DNA of 64,000 nt from Pseudomonas capsici (GCF_017165765.1 NZ_JAFGZD010000004.1:124001-188000), one strand, 5' to 3'. Shown: positions 20,266-30,387, counted from the first letter of the stretch. Numbers and translations are program-made. The notes: generated from the sequence alone by a model not told the origin.

Positions 20266-21009
20266 ATGGATCTTTCAAACCCGCCCTTTCTGCCGGGACG
20301 CGACAAGGCGCTGGATCTGCTCAAATGGCTGGCGATGCTGAGCATGGTGCTCGATCACCTGCGCTATGTGGGCTGGGCGGTAAACGTTCTCTACGTGCCG
20401 GGACGTCTGGCTTTTCCCTGGTTTTGCCTGGCGATTGCGGTCAATCTGGCGCGCCGCAGCGCGGCGTTGGTGACGCCCCGGGTGCAATGGCGTTATCTGG
20501 GCTGGGTGCTTGGGTTTGCGGTGCTGTCGGAGATTCCCTATCGACTGTTCATGACCGATGCCACGACCCTGAATGTGATGCCGACCCTGTTGCTCGGCTT
20601 GCTGATTGCCCAGGGCTGGCGACACCGCAATGTCACGACACGACTCATGGCCAGCGCTGCCGTGCTGTTTGCCGCGATCTTTCAGCAGCATCTGATGTTC
20701 GGTTTTGCGGGTGTGTTGCTGCCATTGGCGTTGCTGCTGGTCTTGCAGAAACCGCTCTGGTACGCGGTATTTCCGGCGGTACTCTGTGTGGCGGCCAATG
20801 CCTGGTCCGACATGTTCGCCGGTGCGGCATGGGGCGATCCGATCTCCATTGGTTCGATCATCGCGTGCCTGATCGCCCCGGTCATGGGCATTGCACTGCT
20901 GCGCCGGAAGCCAGGGGTTGCAGTCGTACCGATGCGGCGCTGGGCTTATGCGATCTACCCCGGACATTTCCTGGTCTTGCTGGGGCTGCGGGAGTTGCTG
21001 GCTCTCTGA
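20266..21009 (+). CDS. TraX-family integral membrane protein
   Basis: The 247-residue hydrophobic protein has multiple transmembrane segments and the TraX-family opening LDLLKWLAMLSMVLDHLRYV, then GRLAFPWFCLAIAVNLARR and a C-terminal YAIYPGHFLVLLGLREL. TraX of the F plasmid N-acetylates pilin; chromosomal homologues are common and mostly uncharacterised. The ATG at 20266 has GGGAG about 6 bases upstream. The longer open frame would begin inside ltaE and is rejected. No conjugation genes are nearby, so a housekeeping or envelope acyl-transfer role is more likely, but that is inference. Confidence 0.8.
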   Translation: MDLSNPPFLPGRDKALDLLKWLAMLSMVLDHLRYVGWAVNVLYVPGRLAFPWFCLAIAVNLARRSAALVTPRVQWRYLGWVLGFAVLSEIPYRLFMTDATTLNVMPTLLLGLLIAQGWRHRNVTTRLMASAAVLFAAIFQQHLMFGFAGVLLPLALLLVLQKPLWYAVFPAVLCVAANAWSDMFAGAAWGDPISIGSIIACLIAPVMGIALLRRKPGVAVVPMRRWAYAIYPGHFLVLLGLRELLAL

Positions 21010-21023
21010 CGCCTTTCCGAATC

Positions 21024-21157
21024 GCATGGATCACTTTGTGGGAGGCAGCTTGCTGGCGACTTCCACGTAAAGACGCAGAATATATGCCGGTTCTCAGGCT
21101 TTTTTCGCCAGCAAGCTGCCTCCCACAAGTTTTGTTTGTGCCTTGGCTGATCGGCAT
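21024..21157. repeat. second copy of the dbpA-side REPIN-like element, one end missing
   Basis: Read on the minus strand, this segment follows the 2884-3038 element nearly base for base, including the REP cores (TGTGGGAGGCAGCTTGCTGG) and most of the spacer (ATATTCTGCGTCT). It starts with ATGCCGATCAGCCAAGG, matching one end of that element, but stops at CATG without the opposite terminal repeat. It lies between the TraX-like gene and alaC. Confidence 0.72.
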
Positions 21158-21274
21158 GAGTCCCACAGATATCTGTAGACAAAGCGCCATTACTGCCCTT
21201 ATCTTCGCCGCAGGCCGCCTCATGTGGCCAACGTCGCTCGGACGGTTCCGGGCGCTTACGTCTGCGAGATACTC

Positions 21275-22477
21275 ATGGCTGACCAAGGTTTGCCGCGCCG
21301 CTTTGCGCGCATAGATCGACTCCCCCCTTACGTGTTCAACATCACTGCCGAGCTGAAAATGGCGGCTCGTCGTCGTGGTGAAGACATTATCGACTTGAGC
21401 ATGGGTAACCCCGATGGGGCGACGCCACCTCATATCGTCGAAAAACTGGTTACCGTTGCCCAGCGTGAAGACACCCACGGCTACTCGACTTCGCGTGGCA
21501 TTCCCCGTCTGCGCCGGGCCATTTCCAACTGGTACAAGAAACGCTACGAGGTCGATATCGACCCGGAAAGCGAAGCCATTGTCACCATCGGTTCCAAGGA
21601 AGGTCTGGCGCACCTGATGCTTGCCACCCTGGATCAGGGTGACACGGTGCTGGTGCCCAACCCCAGTTACCCGATCCACATCTACGGTGCCGTGATTGCC
21701 GGTGCCCAGGTGCGTTCGGTGCCGCTGGTGCCGGGCGTAGACTTCTTTGCCGAACTGGAAAAGGCCATTCGCGGCTCGATCCCCAAGCCAAAGATGATGA
21801 TCCTCGGCTTTCCGTCCAACCCGACGTCCCAATGCGTCGAACTGGACTTCTTCGAGCGTGTGGTTGCGCTGGCCAAGCAGTACGACGTGCTGGTTATCCA
21901 CGACCTGGCCTATGCCGATATCGTCTATGACGGCTGGAAGGCTCCGTCGATCATGCAGGTTCCCGGCGCCAAGGACATTGCGGTGGAGTTCTTCACCTTG
22001 TCCAAGAGCTACAACATGGCGGGCTGGCGCATCGGTTTCATGGTGGGTAACCCGGAGCTGGTCAGTGCCCTGGCGCGGATCAAGAGCTATCACGACTACG
22101 GCACCTTCACACCCCTGCAGGTGGCGGCGATTGCCGCACTCGAAGGCGACCAGCAATGCGTGCTCGACATTGCCGAGCAATACCGCCAGCGTCGCAATGT
22201 GCTGGTCAAGGGCCTGCACGAACTGGGCTGGATGGTGGAAAACCCGAAAGCCTCGATGTACGTCTGGGCCAGAATTCCGCCGGCCTATGCGCATCTTGGC
22301 TCGCTGGAGTTCGCCAAGAAGCTGCTGGCCGAAGCCAAGGTCTGTGTGTCGCCGGGCATCGGTTTCGGTGAGTACGGTGACGATCACGTCCGTTTCGCCC
22401 TGATCGAAAACCAGGACCGCATCCGTCAGGCTGTGCGCGGCATTCGCGCCATGTTCCGGGCCGACAAGCCTGCCTGA
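21275..22477 (+). CDS. alaC: alanine transaminase AlaC
   Basis: Class I PLP aminotransferase converting pyruvate and glutamate to alanine and 2-oxoglutarate. The sequence is very close to E. coli AlaC (YfdZ): [51 protein letters not shown], and the PLP lysine in [16 protein letters not shown]. The length is 400 residues. The ATG at 21275 aligns with the E. coli start; the extra 17 codons upstream are not family sequence. It precedes glyA by 264 bases containing a REP dyad and a candidate GbdR site. Confidence 0.94.
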   Translation: MADQGLPRRFARIDRLPPYVFNITAELKMAARRRGEDIIDLSMGNPDGATPPHIVEKLVTVAQREDTHGYSTSRGIPRLRRAISNWYKKRYEVDIDPESEAIVTIGSKEGLAHLMLATLDQGDTVLVPNPSYPIHIYGAVIAGAQVRSVPLVPGVDFFAELEKAIRGSIPKPKMMILGFPSNPTSQCVELDFFERVVALAKQYDVLVIHDLAYADIVYDGWKAPSIMQVPGAKDIAVEFFTLSKSYNMAGWRIGFMVGNPELVSALARIKSYHDYGTFTPLQVAAIAALEGDQQCVLDIAEQYRQRRNVLVKGLHELGWMVENPKASMYVWARIPPAYAHLGSLEFAKKLLAEAKVCVSPGIGFGEYGDDHVRFALIENQDRIRQAVRGIRAMFRADKPA

Positions 22478-22507
22478 TTTCTAGCTAAGGGTGTCTGGTA
22501 CACCGCC

Positions 22508-22573
22508 GTCGCGGCCAGGATCCCTTCCACGAGGTTTACACAACTCATTGTGGGAGGGGCCTTGGCCGCGACG
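22508..22573. repeat. REP-type inverted repeat (TGTGGGAGGGGCCTTGGCCGCGAC)
   Basis: GTCGCGGCCAGGATCCCTTCC and its complement TGTGGGAGGGGCCTTGGCC form a dyad downstream of alaC. A degenerate relative is at 31734-31775. It probably ends the alaC transcript. Confidence 0.7.
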
Positions 22574-22610
22574 TCATTCGCCAATCGATTTGTCTCTCCC
22601 CGCCATGTCA

Positions 22611-22637
22611 TGTCGTAAACGCACCTTTGTGTGGCGT
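22611..22637 (+). promoter_or_regulatory. candidate GbdR site before glyA
   Basis: TGTCGT at 22611 and TGGCGT at 22632 are spaced exactly 21 bases, the same spacing as the tandem repeat before cbcX (GTCGTATCC twice). The site is about 110-130 bases before glyA. The match is short, so this is a suggestion only. Confidence 0.35.
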
Positions 22638-22741
22638 CCGTAGGCATTTGGTCGGTTTGCGTCGGCCCTACCATCGCATTCAAAGGGCACTTACAGCCCT
22701 GCCGACAAGACAGGCGCAACGCCGCCGCTGGGAGAATCGCG

Positions 22742-23995
22742 ATGTTCAGCAAGCAAGACCAGATCCAGGGATATGACGATGCACTGTTGGCTGCTATCAA
22801 TGCCGAGGAGCAGCGTCAGGAAGACCATATCGAGCTGATCGCCTCCGAGAACTACACCAGCAAGCGTGTGATGCAGGCCCAGGGCAGCGGGCTGACCAAC
22901 AAATATGCCGAAGGCTATCCCGGCAAGCGTTATTACGGTGGCTGCGAGCACGTCGACAAGGTCGAGCAACTGGCTATCGAGCGGGCCAAGCAACTGTTCG
23001 GCGCCGATTACGCCAACGTCCAGCCGCACTCGGGCAGTCAGGCCAACGCCGCTGTCTATCTGGCTCTGCTGCAGGCAGGCGATACTGTTCTGGGCATGAG
23101 CCTGGCCCATGGCGGTCACCTGACCCACGGTGCCAAGGTGAGTTTTTCCGGTCGTCTCTATAACGCTGTGCAATACGGCATCGACACCAATACCGGGTTG
23201 ATCGATTACGACGAAGTCGAGCGCATTGCCCTGGAAACCAAACCGAAGATGATCATTGCCGGTTTCTCGGCCTACTCGAAAACCCTGGATTTCCCGCGTT
23301 TCCGTGAAATCGCGGACAAGGTCGGAGCTTACCTGTTTGTCGATATGGCCCACGTTGCGGGGCTGGTGGCTGCCGGTCTGTATCCGAACCCGCTGCCTTA
23401 CGCCGATGTGGTGACCACCACCACCCACAAGACCCTGCGCGGCCCGCGTGGTGGCCTGATTCTGGCCAAAGCCAACGAAGATCTCGAGAAAAAGCTCAAT
23501 GCCGCCGTATTCCCGGGCGGGCAGGGCGGCCCGTTGATGCACGTCATCGCCGCCAAGGCCGTGTGCTTCAAGGAGGCGCTGGAGCCAGGCTTCAAGATTT
23601 ATCAGCAACAAGTGATCGATAACGCCCAGGCCATGGCGCAGGTATTCGTGGACCGAGGCTACGACGTGGTATCCGGTGGCACCGACAACCACCTGTTCCT
23701 GGTCAGCCTGATTCGCCAGGGCCTGACCGGCAAGGATGCAGACGCCGCTCTGGGTCGTGCACACATCACCGTCAACAAGAACTCGGTACCGAACGACCCG
23801 CAATCGCCGTTCGTGACCTCGGGCCTGCGGATCGGCACCCCGGCTGTCACCAGTCGTGGTTTCAAGGTGACCCAATGTACCGATCTGGCCGGCTGGATCT
23901 GCGACATTCTCGACAACCTCGGCGATGCCGATGTCGAGGCCAACGTCGCCAGTCAGGTCGCTGCACTGTGCGCCGATTTCCCGGTTTATCGCTGA
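22742..23995 (+). CDS. glyA: serine hydroxymethyltransferase
   Basis: PLP- and tetrahydrofolate-dependent interconversion of glycine and serine. The 417-residue protein has [54 protein letters not shown] and the PLP lysine motif [14 protein letters not shown]. The ATG at 22742 has GGGAG about 10 bases upstream. It leads the glyA-soxBDAG cluster (17 bases to soxB), so this copy is the one tied to sarcosine catabolism: sarcosine oxidase releases glycine and methylene-THF, and GlyA joins them to serine. Pseudomonads usually hold other glyA copies elsewhere. Confidence 0.96.
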   Translation: MFSKQDQIQGYDDALLAAINAEEQRQEDHIELIASENYTSKRVMQAQGSGLTNKYAEGYPGKRYYGGCEHVDKVEQLAIERAKQLFGADYANVQPHSGSQANAAVYLALLQAGDTVLGMSLAHGGHLTHGAKVSFSGRLYNAVQYGIDTNTGLIDYDEVERIALETKPKMIIAGFSAYSKTLDFPRFREIADKVGAYLFVDMAHVAGLVAAGLYPNPLPYADVVTTTTHKTLRGPRGGLILAKANEDLEKKLNAAVFPGGQGGPLMHVIAAKAVCFKEALEPGFKIYQQQVIDNAQAMAQVFVDRGYDVVSGGTDNHLFLVSLIRQGLTGKDADAALGRAHITVNKNSVPNDPQSPFVTSGLRIGTPAVTSRGFKVTQCTDLAGWICDILDNLGDADVEANVASQVAALCADFPVYR

Positions 23996-24012
23996 GTCAG
24001 GAGTAGCCTTTC

Positions 24013-25263
24013 ATGCAGCATTACTCAGGCTTCGGCCTTTTCAAACACTCCCTCAGCCATCATGAAAACTGGCAGCGCATGTGGCGTACGCCGACGCCCA
24101 AGAAAGTCTACGACGTCGTGATCGTCGGCGGTGGCGGGCATGGCCTGGCAACGGCCTACTATCTGGCCAAGGAACACGGCGTGAAAAACGTGGCCGTGGT
24201 CGAGAAGGGCTGGCTCGGCGGCGGTAACACGGCGCGAAACACCACTATCGTGCGCTCCAACTACCTGTGGGATGAGTCGGCTCATCTGTACGAACACGCC
24301 ATGAAACTGTGGGAAGGCCTGTCTCAGGACCTTAACTACAACGTCATGTTTTCCCAGCGCGGCGTCTATAACCTGTGCCACACGCTGCAGGACATGCGCG
24401 ACTCCGAGCGTCGGGTCAGCGCCAACCGCCTCAACGGTGTGGATGGCGAACTGCTCAATGGCAAACAGGTTGCCGAAGAGATTCCTTACCTGGACTGCTC
24501 GAAAAACACTCGCTACCCGATCATCGGTGCAACGGTCCAGCGCCGTGGCGGCGTTGCCCGTCACGATGCCGTGGCCTGGGGCTTTGCCCGTGCGGCCGAT
24601 GCCCTGGGTGTGGACCTCATCCAGCAGACCGAAGTGATCGGATTCCGCAAGGAAAACGGCGTCTGCATCGGCGTCGAAACCAACAAGGGCTTCATCGGCG
24701 CCAAGCGTGTCGGTGTGGTAACTGCCGGTAACTCAGGGCATATGGCGAAACTGGCGGGCTTCCGTCTGCCGATCGAATCCCATCCGTTGCAGGCGCTGGT
24801 GTCCGAGCCGATCAAACCGATCATCGACAGTGTGATCATGTCCAACGCCGTTCACGGTTATATCAGCCAGTCCGACAAGGGCGACCTGGTGATCGGTGCC
24901 GGTATCGATGGCTGGGTCGGCTATGGCCAGCGTGGTTCGTATCCTGTGATCGAACACACCATCCAGGCCATCGTCGAGATGTTCCCTGTGCTGTCGCGTG
25001 TGCGCATGAACCGCCAGTGGGGCGGCATCGTCGATACCACGCCGGACGCCTGCCCGATCATCTCCAAGACACCTGTACCGAACATGTTCTTCAACTGCGG
25101 TTGGGGCACCGGTGGCTTCAAGGCAACGCCTGGCTCGGGCAACGTGTTTGCCGCCAGCCTGGCCAAGGGCGAAATGCACCCGCTGGCCAAGCCTTTCTCT
25201 ATCGACCGTTTCCACAACGGCGCCCTTATTGACGAACATGGCGCTGCAGCAGTCGCCCACTAA
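24013..25263 (+). CDS. soxB: sarcosine oxidase beta subunit
   Basis: Catalytic flavin subunit of the heterotetrameric sarcosine oxidase, which oxidatively demethylates sarcosine to glycine. The 416-residue protein has the FAD motif GGGGHG at residues 39-44, followed by [23 protein letters not shown]. His184 in [11 protein letters not shown] is the likely site of covalent FMN attachment, by analogy with characterised enzymes. The C-terminus has the flavin-binding [16 protein letters not shown]. The ATG at 24013 follows AGGAG. It is the second gene of glyA-soxB-soxD-soxA-soxG. Confidence 0.95.
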   Translation: MQHYSGFGLFKHSLSHHENWQRMWRTPTPKKVYDVVIVGGGGHGLATAYYLAKEHGVKNVAVVEKGWLGGGNTARNTTIVRSNYLWDESAHLYEHAMKLWEGLSQDLNYNVMFSQRGVYNLCHTLQDMRDSERRVSANRLNGVDGELLNGKQVAEEIPYLDCSKNTRYPIIGATVQRRGGVARHDAVAWGFARAADALGVDLIQQTEVIGFRKENGVCIGVETNKGFIGAKRVGVVTAGNSGHMAKLAGFRLPIESHPLQALVSEPIKPIIDSVIMSNAVHGYISQSDKGDLVIGAGIDGWVGYGQRGSYPVIEHTIQAIVEMFPVLSRVRMNRQWGGIVDTTPDACPIISKTPVPNMFFNCGWGTGGFKATPGSGNVFAASLAKGEMHPLAKPFSIDRFHNGALIDEHGAAAVAH

Positions 25264-25278
25264 CAGGAGAACACCCTC

Positions 25279-25575
25279 ATGTTGCATATCTTCTGTCCTC
25301 ACTGTGGCGAACTGCGCTCCGAAGAGGAATTTCACAGCTCCGGCCAGGCGCATATCCCGCGTCCGCTGGATCCGAACGCCTGCACCGACGAAGAGTGGGG
25401 CGATTACATGTTCTTCCGTGACAATCCCCGTGGTCTGCACCATGAACTGTGGATTCACGCCGCCGGTTGCCGCCAGTACTTCAATGCCACCCGCGACACC
25501 GTGACCTACGAGATTCTGGAAACCTATCCGATTGGCAGCAAGCCACAGTTCACGGCCAAGGGAGACAAGGCATGA
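25279..25575 (+). CDS. soxD: sarcosine oxidase delta subunit (zinc-binding)
   Basis: The 98-residue subunit of heterotetrameric sarcosine oxidase. Cys6 and Cys9 (CPHC) with His60 and Cys64 (HAAGC) form the structural zinc site expected for this family. It stabilises the complex and has no catalysis of its own. The ATG at 25279 has AGGAGAA upstream. The stop overlaps the start of soxA by four bases (ATGA), fixing both genes in one translational unit. Confidence 0.95.
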   Translation: MLHIFCPHCGELRSEEEFHSSGQAHIPRPLDPNACTDEEWGDYMFFRDNPRGLHHELWIHAAGCRQYFNATRDTVTYEILETYPIGSKPQFTAKGDKA

Positions 25576-28500
25576 GCCAGACCAACCGACTGCCCCACGG
25601 TGGCCGTATCGACCGGAGCAAGGTGCTGAATTTCACCTTCAACGGCCAGTCTTATCAGGGTTTCGAAGGCGACACCCTGGCCGCTGCATTGCTGGCCAAT
25701 GGCGTGGATATCATTGGCCGCAGCTTCAAGTATTCCCGGCCTCGCGGCATTTTCGCGGCGGGCTCCGAAGAGCCGAACGCGGTATTGCAGATCGGCGCAA
25801 CCGAAGCGACCCAGATCCCCAACGTGCGTGCCACTCAACAGGCGCTGTATCCGGGTCTGGTTGCGACCAGCACCAACGGCTGGCCGAGCGTCAACAATGA
25901 CGTGATGGGGATTCTCGGCAAGGTCGGCGGCAAGCTGATGCCGCCGGGTTTCTACTACAAAACCTTCATGTACCCGCAATCGTTCTGGATGACTTACGAG
26001 AAGTACATCCGCAAGGCAGCCGGTCTTGGCCGTTCGCCCACCGAGAACGACCCGGACACTTATGACGCGATGAACCAGCACTGCGATGTGCTGATCGTCG
26101 GAGCCGGGCCTGCCGGTCTGGCCGCTGCCCTGGCCGCTGCGCGCAGTGGCGCACGGGTGATTCTGGCCGATGAGCAGGAAGAGTTTGGTGGCAGCCTGCT
26201 CGACAGCCGTGAAAGCCTCGATGGCAAACCGGCCGCCGAATGGGTCACTGTCGTCATTGCCGAACTCAAGGGCCTGAAGAATGTGACCCTGCTGCCTCGC
26301 GCCACGGTCAACGGCTATCACGACCACAACTTCCTGACCATCCATGAGCGCCTGACCGACCATCTGGGGGATCGTGCCCCGATTGGTATGGTGCGGCAGC
26401 GTATGCATCGCGTACGCGCCAAGCGTGTCGTTCTGGCCACCGGTACTCACGAGCGCCCGCTGGTCTACGGCAACAACGACGTGCCGGGCAACATGCTGGC
26501 CGGTGCCGTCTCCACTTATGTACGCCGTTATGGTGTGGCTCCGGGCCGCAAGCTGGTGTTGTCGACCAACAACGACCATGCCTATCGTGTTGCTCTGGAC
26601 TGGATCGATGCCAGTCTGCAAGTGGTGGCCATTGCCGATGCACGCCATAACCCGCGTGGTCCACTGGTCGAGGAAGCTCGGGCCAAGGGCATTCGCATCC
26701 TGACTTCCAGTGCTGTGATCGAAATCCGTGGCAGCAAGCGCGTGACGGCTGCCCGTGTGGCTGCCATCGACGCTAAGGCCTTGAGCGTCACCAGTCCTGG
26801 CGAGTGGCTCGAGTGTGATCTGGTTGCCAGCTCCGGCGGTTACAGCCCGATCGTGCACCTGGCTTCGCATCTGGGCGGCAAGCCGGTCTGGCGTGAAGAC
26901 ATTCTCGGCTTCGTGCCGGGCGAAGCACCGCAGAAGCGTGTCTGCGTCGGTGGTGTGAATGGTGTCTACAGCCTGAACGATACTCTGGCCGACGGTTTTG
27001 AAGGTGGTGCTCGTGCTGCCAGCGAAGCCGGTTTCAAGGCAGTGGAGGGCGTCATGCCCAAAGCCCTGAGCCGCGCAGAAGAGCCGACGCTGGCGCTGTT
27101 CCATGTGCCTCATGAAAAAGGTACGGCCCGTGCGCCCAAGCAGTTCGTCGACCTGCAGAACGATGTCACTGCTGCCGCCATCGAACTGGCGACCCGTGAG
27201 GGTTTCGAGTCGGTCGAGCACGTCAAGCGCTATACCGCATTGGGCTTCGGGACCGATCAGGGCAAGCTGGGCAACGTCAACGGTCTGGCCATTGCTGCCC
27301 GTTCGCTGAAGGTTTCCATCCCCGAGATGGGCACCACCATGTTCCGCCCGAACTACACCCCGGTGACCTTCGGCGCTATCGCCGGTCGTCATTGCGGGCA
27401 TATCTTCGAGCCGGTGCGTTTTACCGCACTGCATGCCTGGCACCTCAAGAACGGTGCCGAGTTTGAAGATGTCGGTCAGTGGAAACGCCCATGGTACTTC
27501 CCGAAAAACGGCGAAGACATGCACGCCGCGGTCGCCCGTGAATGCAAGGCCGTGCGCGCAAGCGTCGGTCTGCTGGACGCCTCGACACTGGGCAAGATCG
27601 ACATTCAGGGCCCGGACGCCCGGGAATTCCTGAACCGCGTCTACACCAACGCCTGGACCAAGCTGGATGTGGGCAAGGCGCGCTATGGCCTGATGTGCAA
27701 GGAAGACGGCATGGTCTTCGACGACGGCGTGACCGCCTGCGTCGCCGACAACCACTTCATCATGACCACTACGACTGGCGGCGCGGCCCGTGTACTGCAA
27801 TGGCTGGAGCTCTATCAGCAGACCGAGTGGCCGGAGCTGAAGGTGTATTTCACCTCGGTGACCGACCATTACGCGACCCTGACGCTGTCCGGCCCCAATA
27901 GCCGCAAGCTGCTCAGCGAAGTGACCGATATCGATCTGGGCCGCGAAGCCTTCCCGTTCATGACCTGGAAGGAAGGTCTGGTGGCTGGTGTGCCAGCGCG
28001 GGTGTTCCGTATCTCCTTTACCGGCGAGCTGTCCTACGAGGTCAACATCCAGGCCGACTACGCCATGGGCGTTCTGGAAAAGATCGTCGAAGCAGGCAAG
28101 AAGTACAACCTGACGCCTTACGGCACCGAGACCATGCACGTGCTGCGGGCCGAGAAGGGTTTCATCATCGTCGGTCAGGACACCGATGGCTCGATGACCC
28201 CGGACGACCTCAACATGGGCTGGTGTGTGGGCCGTACCAAGCCGTTCTCCTGGATCGGCTGGCGCGGCATGAACCGCGAAGATTGCGTGCGCGAACAACG
28301 CAAGCAACTGGTGGGCCTCAAGCCGGTCGACCCGACCAAATGGCTGCCGGAAGGTGCGCAACTGGTCTTCGACACCCAGCAAACGATTCCGATGAACATG
28401 GTTGGCCACGTCACCTCCAGCTATGCCCACAACTCTCTGGGTTATTCGTTTGCGATGGGCGTGGTCAAGGGTGGCTTGCAGCGCATGGGCGAACGGGTCT

Positions 28501-28592
28501 TTGCACCGTTGGCCGATGGCAGCGTGATCGAGGCCGAAATCGTTTCTTCGGTGTTCTTCGATCCGAAAGGCGATCAGCAGAACGTTGAGTAA
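25572..28592 (+). CDS. soxA: sarcosine oxidase alpha subunit
   Basis: The 1006-residue subunit has an N-terminal ferredoxin-fold segment (FTFNGQSYQGFEGDTLAAALLANG), then an NAD/FAD-type domain starting near residue 175 (VLIVGAGPAGLAAALAAA). The C-terminal third resembles the glycine-cleavage T-protein and binds tetrahydrofolate (YGTETMHVLRAEKGFIIVGQ near the end). It receives the methyl carbon from the beta-subunit active site as methylene-THF. The start at 25572 overlaps soxD; the longer upstream open frame is read inside soxD and is wrong. A very long open frame on the opposite strand is a codon-bias shadow. Confidence 0.95.
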   Translation: MSQTNRLPHGGRIDRSKVLNFTFNGQSYQGFEGDTLAAALLANGVDIIGRSFKYSRPRGIFAAGSEEPNAVLQIGATEATQIPNVRATQQALYPGLVATSTNGWPSVNNDVMGILGKVGGKLMPPGFYYKTFMYPQSFWMTYEKYIRKAAGLGRSPTENDPDTYDAMNQHCDVLIVGAGPAGLAAALAAARSGARVILADEQEEFGGSLLDSRESLDGKPAAEWVTVVIAELKGLKNVTLLPRATVNGYHDHNFLTIHERLTDHLGDRAPIGMVRQRMHRVRAKRVVLATGTHERPLVYGNNDVPGNMLAGAVSTYVRRYGVAPGRKLVLSTNNDHAYRVALDWIDASLQVVAIADARHNPRGPLVEEARAKGIRILTSSAVIEIRGSKRVTAARVAAIDAKALSVTSPGEWLECDLVASSGGYSPIVHLASHLGGKPVWREDILGFVPGEAPQKRVCVGGVNGVYSLNDTLADGFEGGARAASEAGFKAVEGVMPKALSRAEEPTLALFHVPHEKGTARAPKQFVDLQNDVTAAAIELATREGFESVEHVKRYTALGFGTDQGKLGNVNGLAIAARSLKVSIPEMGTTMFRPNYTPVTFGAIAGRHCGHIFEPVRFTALHAWHLKNGAEFEDVGQWKRPWYFPKNGEDMHAAVARECKAVRASVGLLDASTLGKIDIQGPDAREFLNRVYTNAWTKLDVGKARYGLMCKEDGMVFDDGVTACVADNHFIMTTTTGGAARVLQWLELYQQTEWPELKVYFTSVTDHYATLTLSGPNSRKLLSEVTDIDLGREAFPFMTWKEGLVAGVPARVFRISFTGELSYEVNIQADYAMGVLEKIVEAGKKYNLTPYGTETMHVLRAEKGFIIVGQDTDGSMTPDDLNMGWCVGRTKPFSWIGWRGMNREDCVREQRKQLVGLKPVDPTKWLPEGAQLVFDTQQTIPMNMVGHVTSSYAHNSLGYSFAMGVVKGGLQRMGERVFAPLADGSVIEAEIVSSVFFDPKGDQQNVE

Positions 28593-28603
28593 AACAACGC
28601 ACT

Positions 28604-28693
28604 GCAGGAGCGCGCTTGCCCGCGACGACCTGCTTGCAGACACAGTTTTCATTGTTTGAACCATGGAGGTCGCGGGCAAGCGCGCTCCTACAG
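28604..28693. repeat. REPIN between soxA and soxG
   Basis: GCAGGAGCGCGCTTGCCCGC and its complement GCGGGCAAGCGCGCTCCTAC enclose about 50 bases. It lies inside an operon, between soxA's stop and soxG's start, where the transcript would fold a strong hairpin. It could set different levels of soxG versus soxBDA. Confidence 0.8.
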
Positions 28694-28708
28694 GCACAAA
28701 GGTGTCCC

Positions 28709-29341
28709 ATGACCACAGTCAACGTATACCAACAGCGCCCCGAAGCGGGCGTAAAGGCTGAATCGCCGCTGTTCCACGCCGACCTCGGCAGCCTGGTCGG
28801 TAAAGGCCGCGCCAACCCTGGTGTGGTCCTGCGCGAGAAGAAACTGCTCGGCCACCTGACCATCCGTGGCGATGGTCGTGATCCGGCGTTCGCTGCCGGA
28901 GTCCACAAGGCTCTGGGCATGGAACTGCCCGCAGCGCTCACCCTGGTCTCCAGTGGTGAAAGCTCGCTGCAATGGCTTGGCCCGGATGAATGGCTGCTGA
29001 TCGTACCTACCGGCGAAGAATTCGCCACTGAGCAACGTCTGCGCGAAGCACTGGCAGGCTTGCATATCTCGGTGGTGAATGTCAGCGGTGGCCAATCCAT
29101 TCTGGAACTGACCGGTCCCAAGGTTCGTGAAGTGCTGATGAAATCCACCAGCTATGACGTACACCCGGACAAATTCCCGGTCGGCAAGGCGGTCGGCACG
29201 GTGTTCGCCAAGTCGCAACTGGTGATTCGCCGCACTGGCGAGGAAACCTGGGAACTGCTGATCCGTCGCAGCTTCTCGGATTACTGGTGGCTGTGGCTGC
29301 AGGATGCCAGCGCCGAATATGGATTGAGCATCAAGGCGTAG
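28709..29341 (+). CDS. soxG: sarcosine oxidase gamma subunit
   Basis: The 210-residue gamma subunit, related to the T-protein fold (LGPDEWLLIVPTGEEF, GGQSILELTGPKVREVLMKS, SFSDYWWLWLQDASAEYGL). It completes the SoxBDAG tetramer. The ATG at 28709 begins MTTVNVYQQRP, the usual N-terminus; the open frame extends upstream through the REPIN, but that part is not protein-like. The stop codon TAG at 29339-29341 is itself the first bases of the next REP repeat (TAGGAGCGCGCTTGCC). Confidence 0.93.
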   Translation: MTTVNVYQQRPEAGVKAESPLFHADLGSLVGKGRANPGVVLREKKLLGHLTIRGDGRDPAFAAGVHKALGMELPAALTLVSSGESSLQWLGPDEWLLIVPTGEEFATEQRLREALAGLHISVVNVSGGQSILELTGPKVREVLMKSTSYDVHPDKFPVGKAVGTVFAKSQLVIRRTGEETWELLIRRSFSDYWWLWLQDASAEYGLSIKA

Positions 29342-29440
29342 GAGCGCGCTTGCCCGCGATCGAGTGCGCAGCGCTCGCAAACTCTACGACTGCTACGCAG
29401 CCGATCGTCGGAGTGCCGCCCAGGGCAAGCGCTCCTACAG
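29339..29440. repeat. REPIN overlapping the soxG stop codon
   Basis: TAGGAGCGCGCTTGCCCGCG and the complement GGGCAAGCGCTCCTACAG enclose about 60 bases, between soxG and purU. The soxG stop codon lies in the left arm. Confidence 0.75.
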
Positions 29441-29529
29441 AAAAGCCTTTTAATTCATGATGTTGCATTTATGTTTAATGAGAGCGAATTCATTCGCGAA
29501 CAGCGGCAGTAAACAGGAGTCACCCTTAT

Positions 29530-30387
29530 ATGAGTCGCGCCCCCGATACATGGATTTTGACTGCCGACTGCCCCAGCGTCCTGGGCACGGTGGACGCGGT
29601 CACCCGCTATCTGTTCGAGCAGGGCTGCTATGTCACCGAGCATCACTCGTTCGATGATCGGTTGTCCGGGCGTTTTTTCATTCGGGTCGAATTCCGTCAG
29701 CCGGACGGTTTCGACGAGGCCGCCTTTCGTTCCGGCCTGACCGAGCGTGGCGAAGCCTTTGGCATGATCTTCGAGCTGACGGCACCGAACTACCGGCCCA
29801 AAGTGGTCATCATGGTTTCCAAGGCCGACCACTGCCTGAACGATCTGCTCTATCGCCAACGGATCAATCAGCTGTCCATGGATGTAGTGGCGGTGGTCTC
29901 CAATCACCCCGATCTCGAGCCTCTGGCTGGCTGGCACGGAATTCCGTACTACCATTTCCCACTCGACCCGAACGATAAGCCTTCTCAGGAAGCGAAGGTC
30001 TGGAAGGTCATCGAAGACTCAGGTGCGGAACTGGTGATCCTTGCCCGTTACATGCAGGTGTTGTCACCAGAGCTGTGCCGCAAGCTCGACGGCAAGGCGA
30101 TCAACATTCATCACTCGCTGCTGCCGGGCTTCAAGGGTGCCAAGCCTTACCACCAGGCCTACAACAAGGGCGTGAAGCTGGTGGGCGCCACGGCGCATTA
30201 CATCAACAACGACCTGGACGAAGGACCGATCATTGCCCAGGGCGTCGAAGTGGTAGACCACAGCCATTATCCCGAAGACCTGATTGCCAAAGGCCGGGAT
30301 ATCGAAGGACTGACACTGGCACGGGCCGTCGGGTATCACATCGAGCGGCGGGTTTTTCTGAATGCCAACAGGACGGTAGTGCTCTAG
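29530..30387 (+). CDS. purU: formyltetrahydrofolate deformylase PurU
   Basis: Hydrolyses 10-formyl-THF to formate and THF, resetting one-carbon pools. The 285-residue protein has an N-terminal ACT domain (WILTADCPSVLGTVDAVTRYLFEQGC) and a C-terminal formyltransferase-like domain with catalytic INIHHSLLPGFKGAKPY and GATAHYINNDLDEGPII. The ATG at 29530 follows AGGAGTCACCC. Placement after soxG explains its role: removing one-carbon units generated by dimethylglycine and sarcosine demethylation. A paralogue elsewhere in the genome is usual. Confidence 0.94.
   Translation: MSRAPDTWILTADCPSVLGTVDAVTRYLFEQGCYVTEHHSFDDRLSGRFFIRVEFRQPDGFDEAAFRSGLTERGEAFGMIFELTAPNYRPKVVIMVSKADHCLNDLLYRQRINQLSMDVVAVVSNHPDLEPLAGWHGIPYYHFPLDPNDKPSQEAKVWKVIEDSGAELVILARYMQVLSPELCRKLDGKAINIHHSLLPGFKGAKPYHQAYNKGVKLVGATAHYINNDLDEGPIIAQGVEVVDHSHYPEDLIAKGRDIEGLTLARAVGYHIERRVFLNANRTVVL

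Noticed and set aside
22478..22741. Glycine riboswitch before glyA-sox
   Set aside because: I could not find the paired aptamer pattern on the plus strand; a REP dyad and short repeats explain the segment better.
25524..28697. A 1057-codon open frame on the minus strand opposite soxA
   Set aside because: It mirrors soxA's GC-rich codon usage, has no recognisable domain, and soxA itself is a certain gene. It is a codon-bias shadow.
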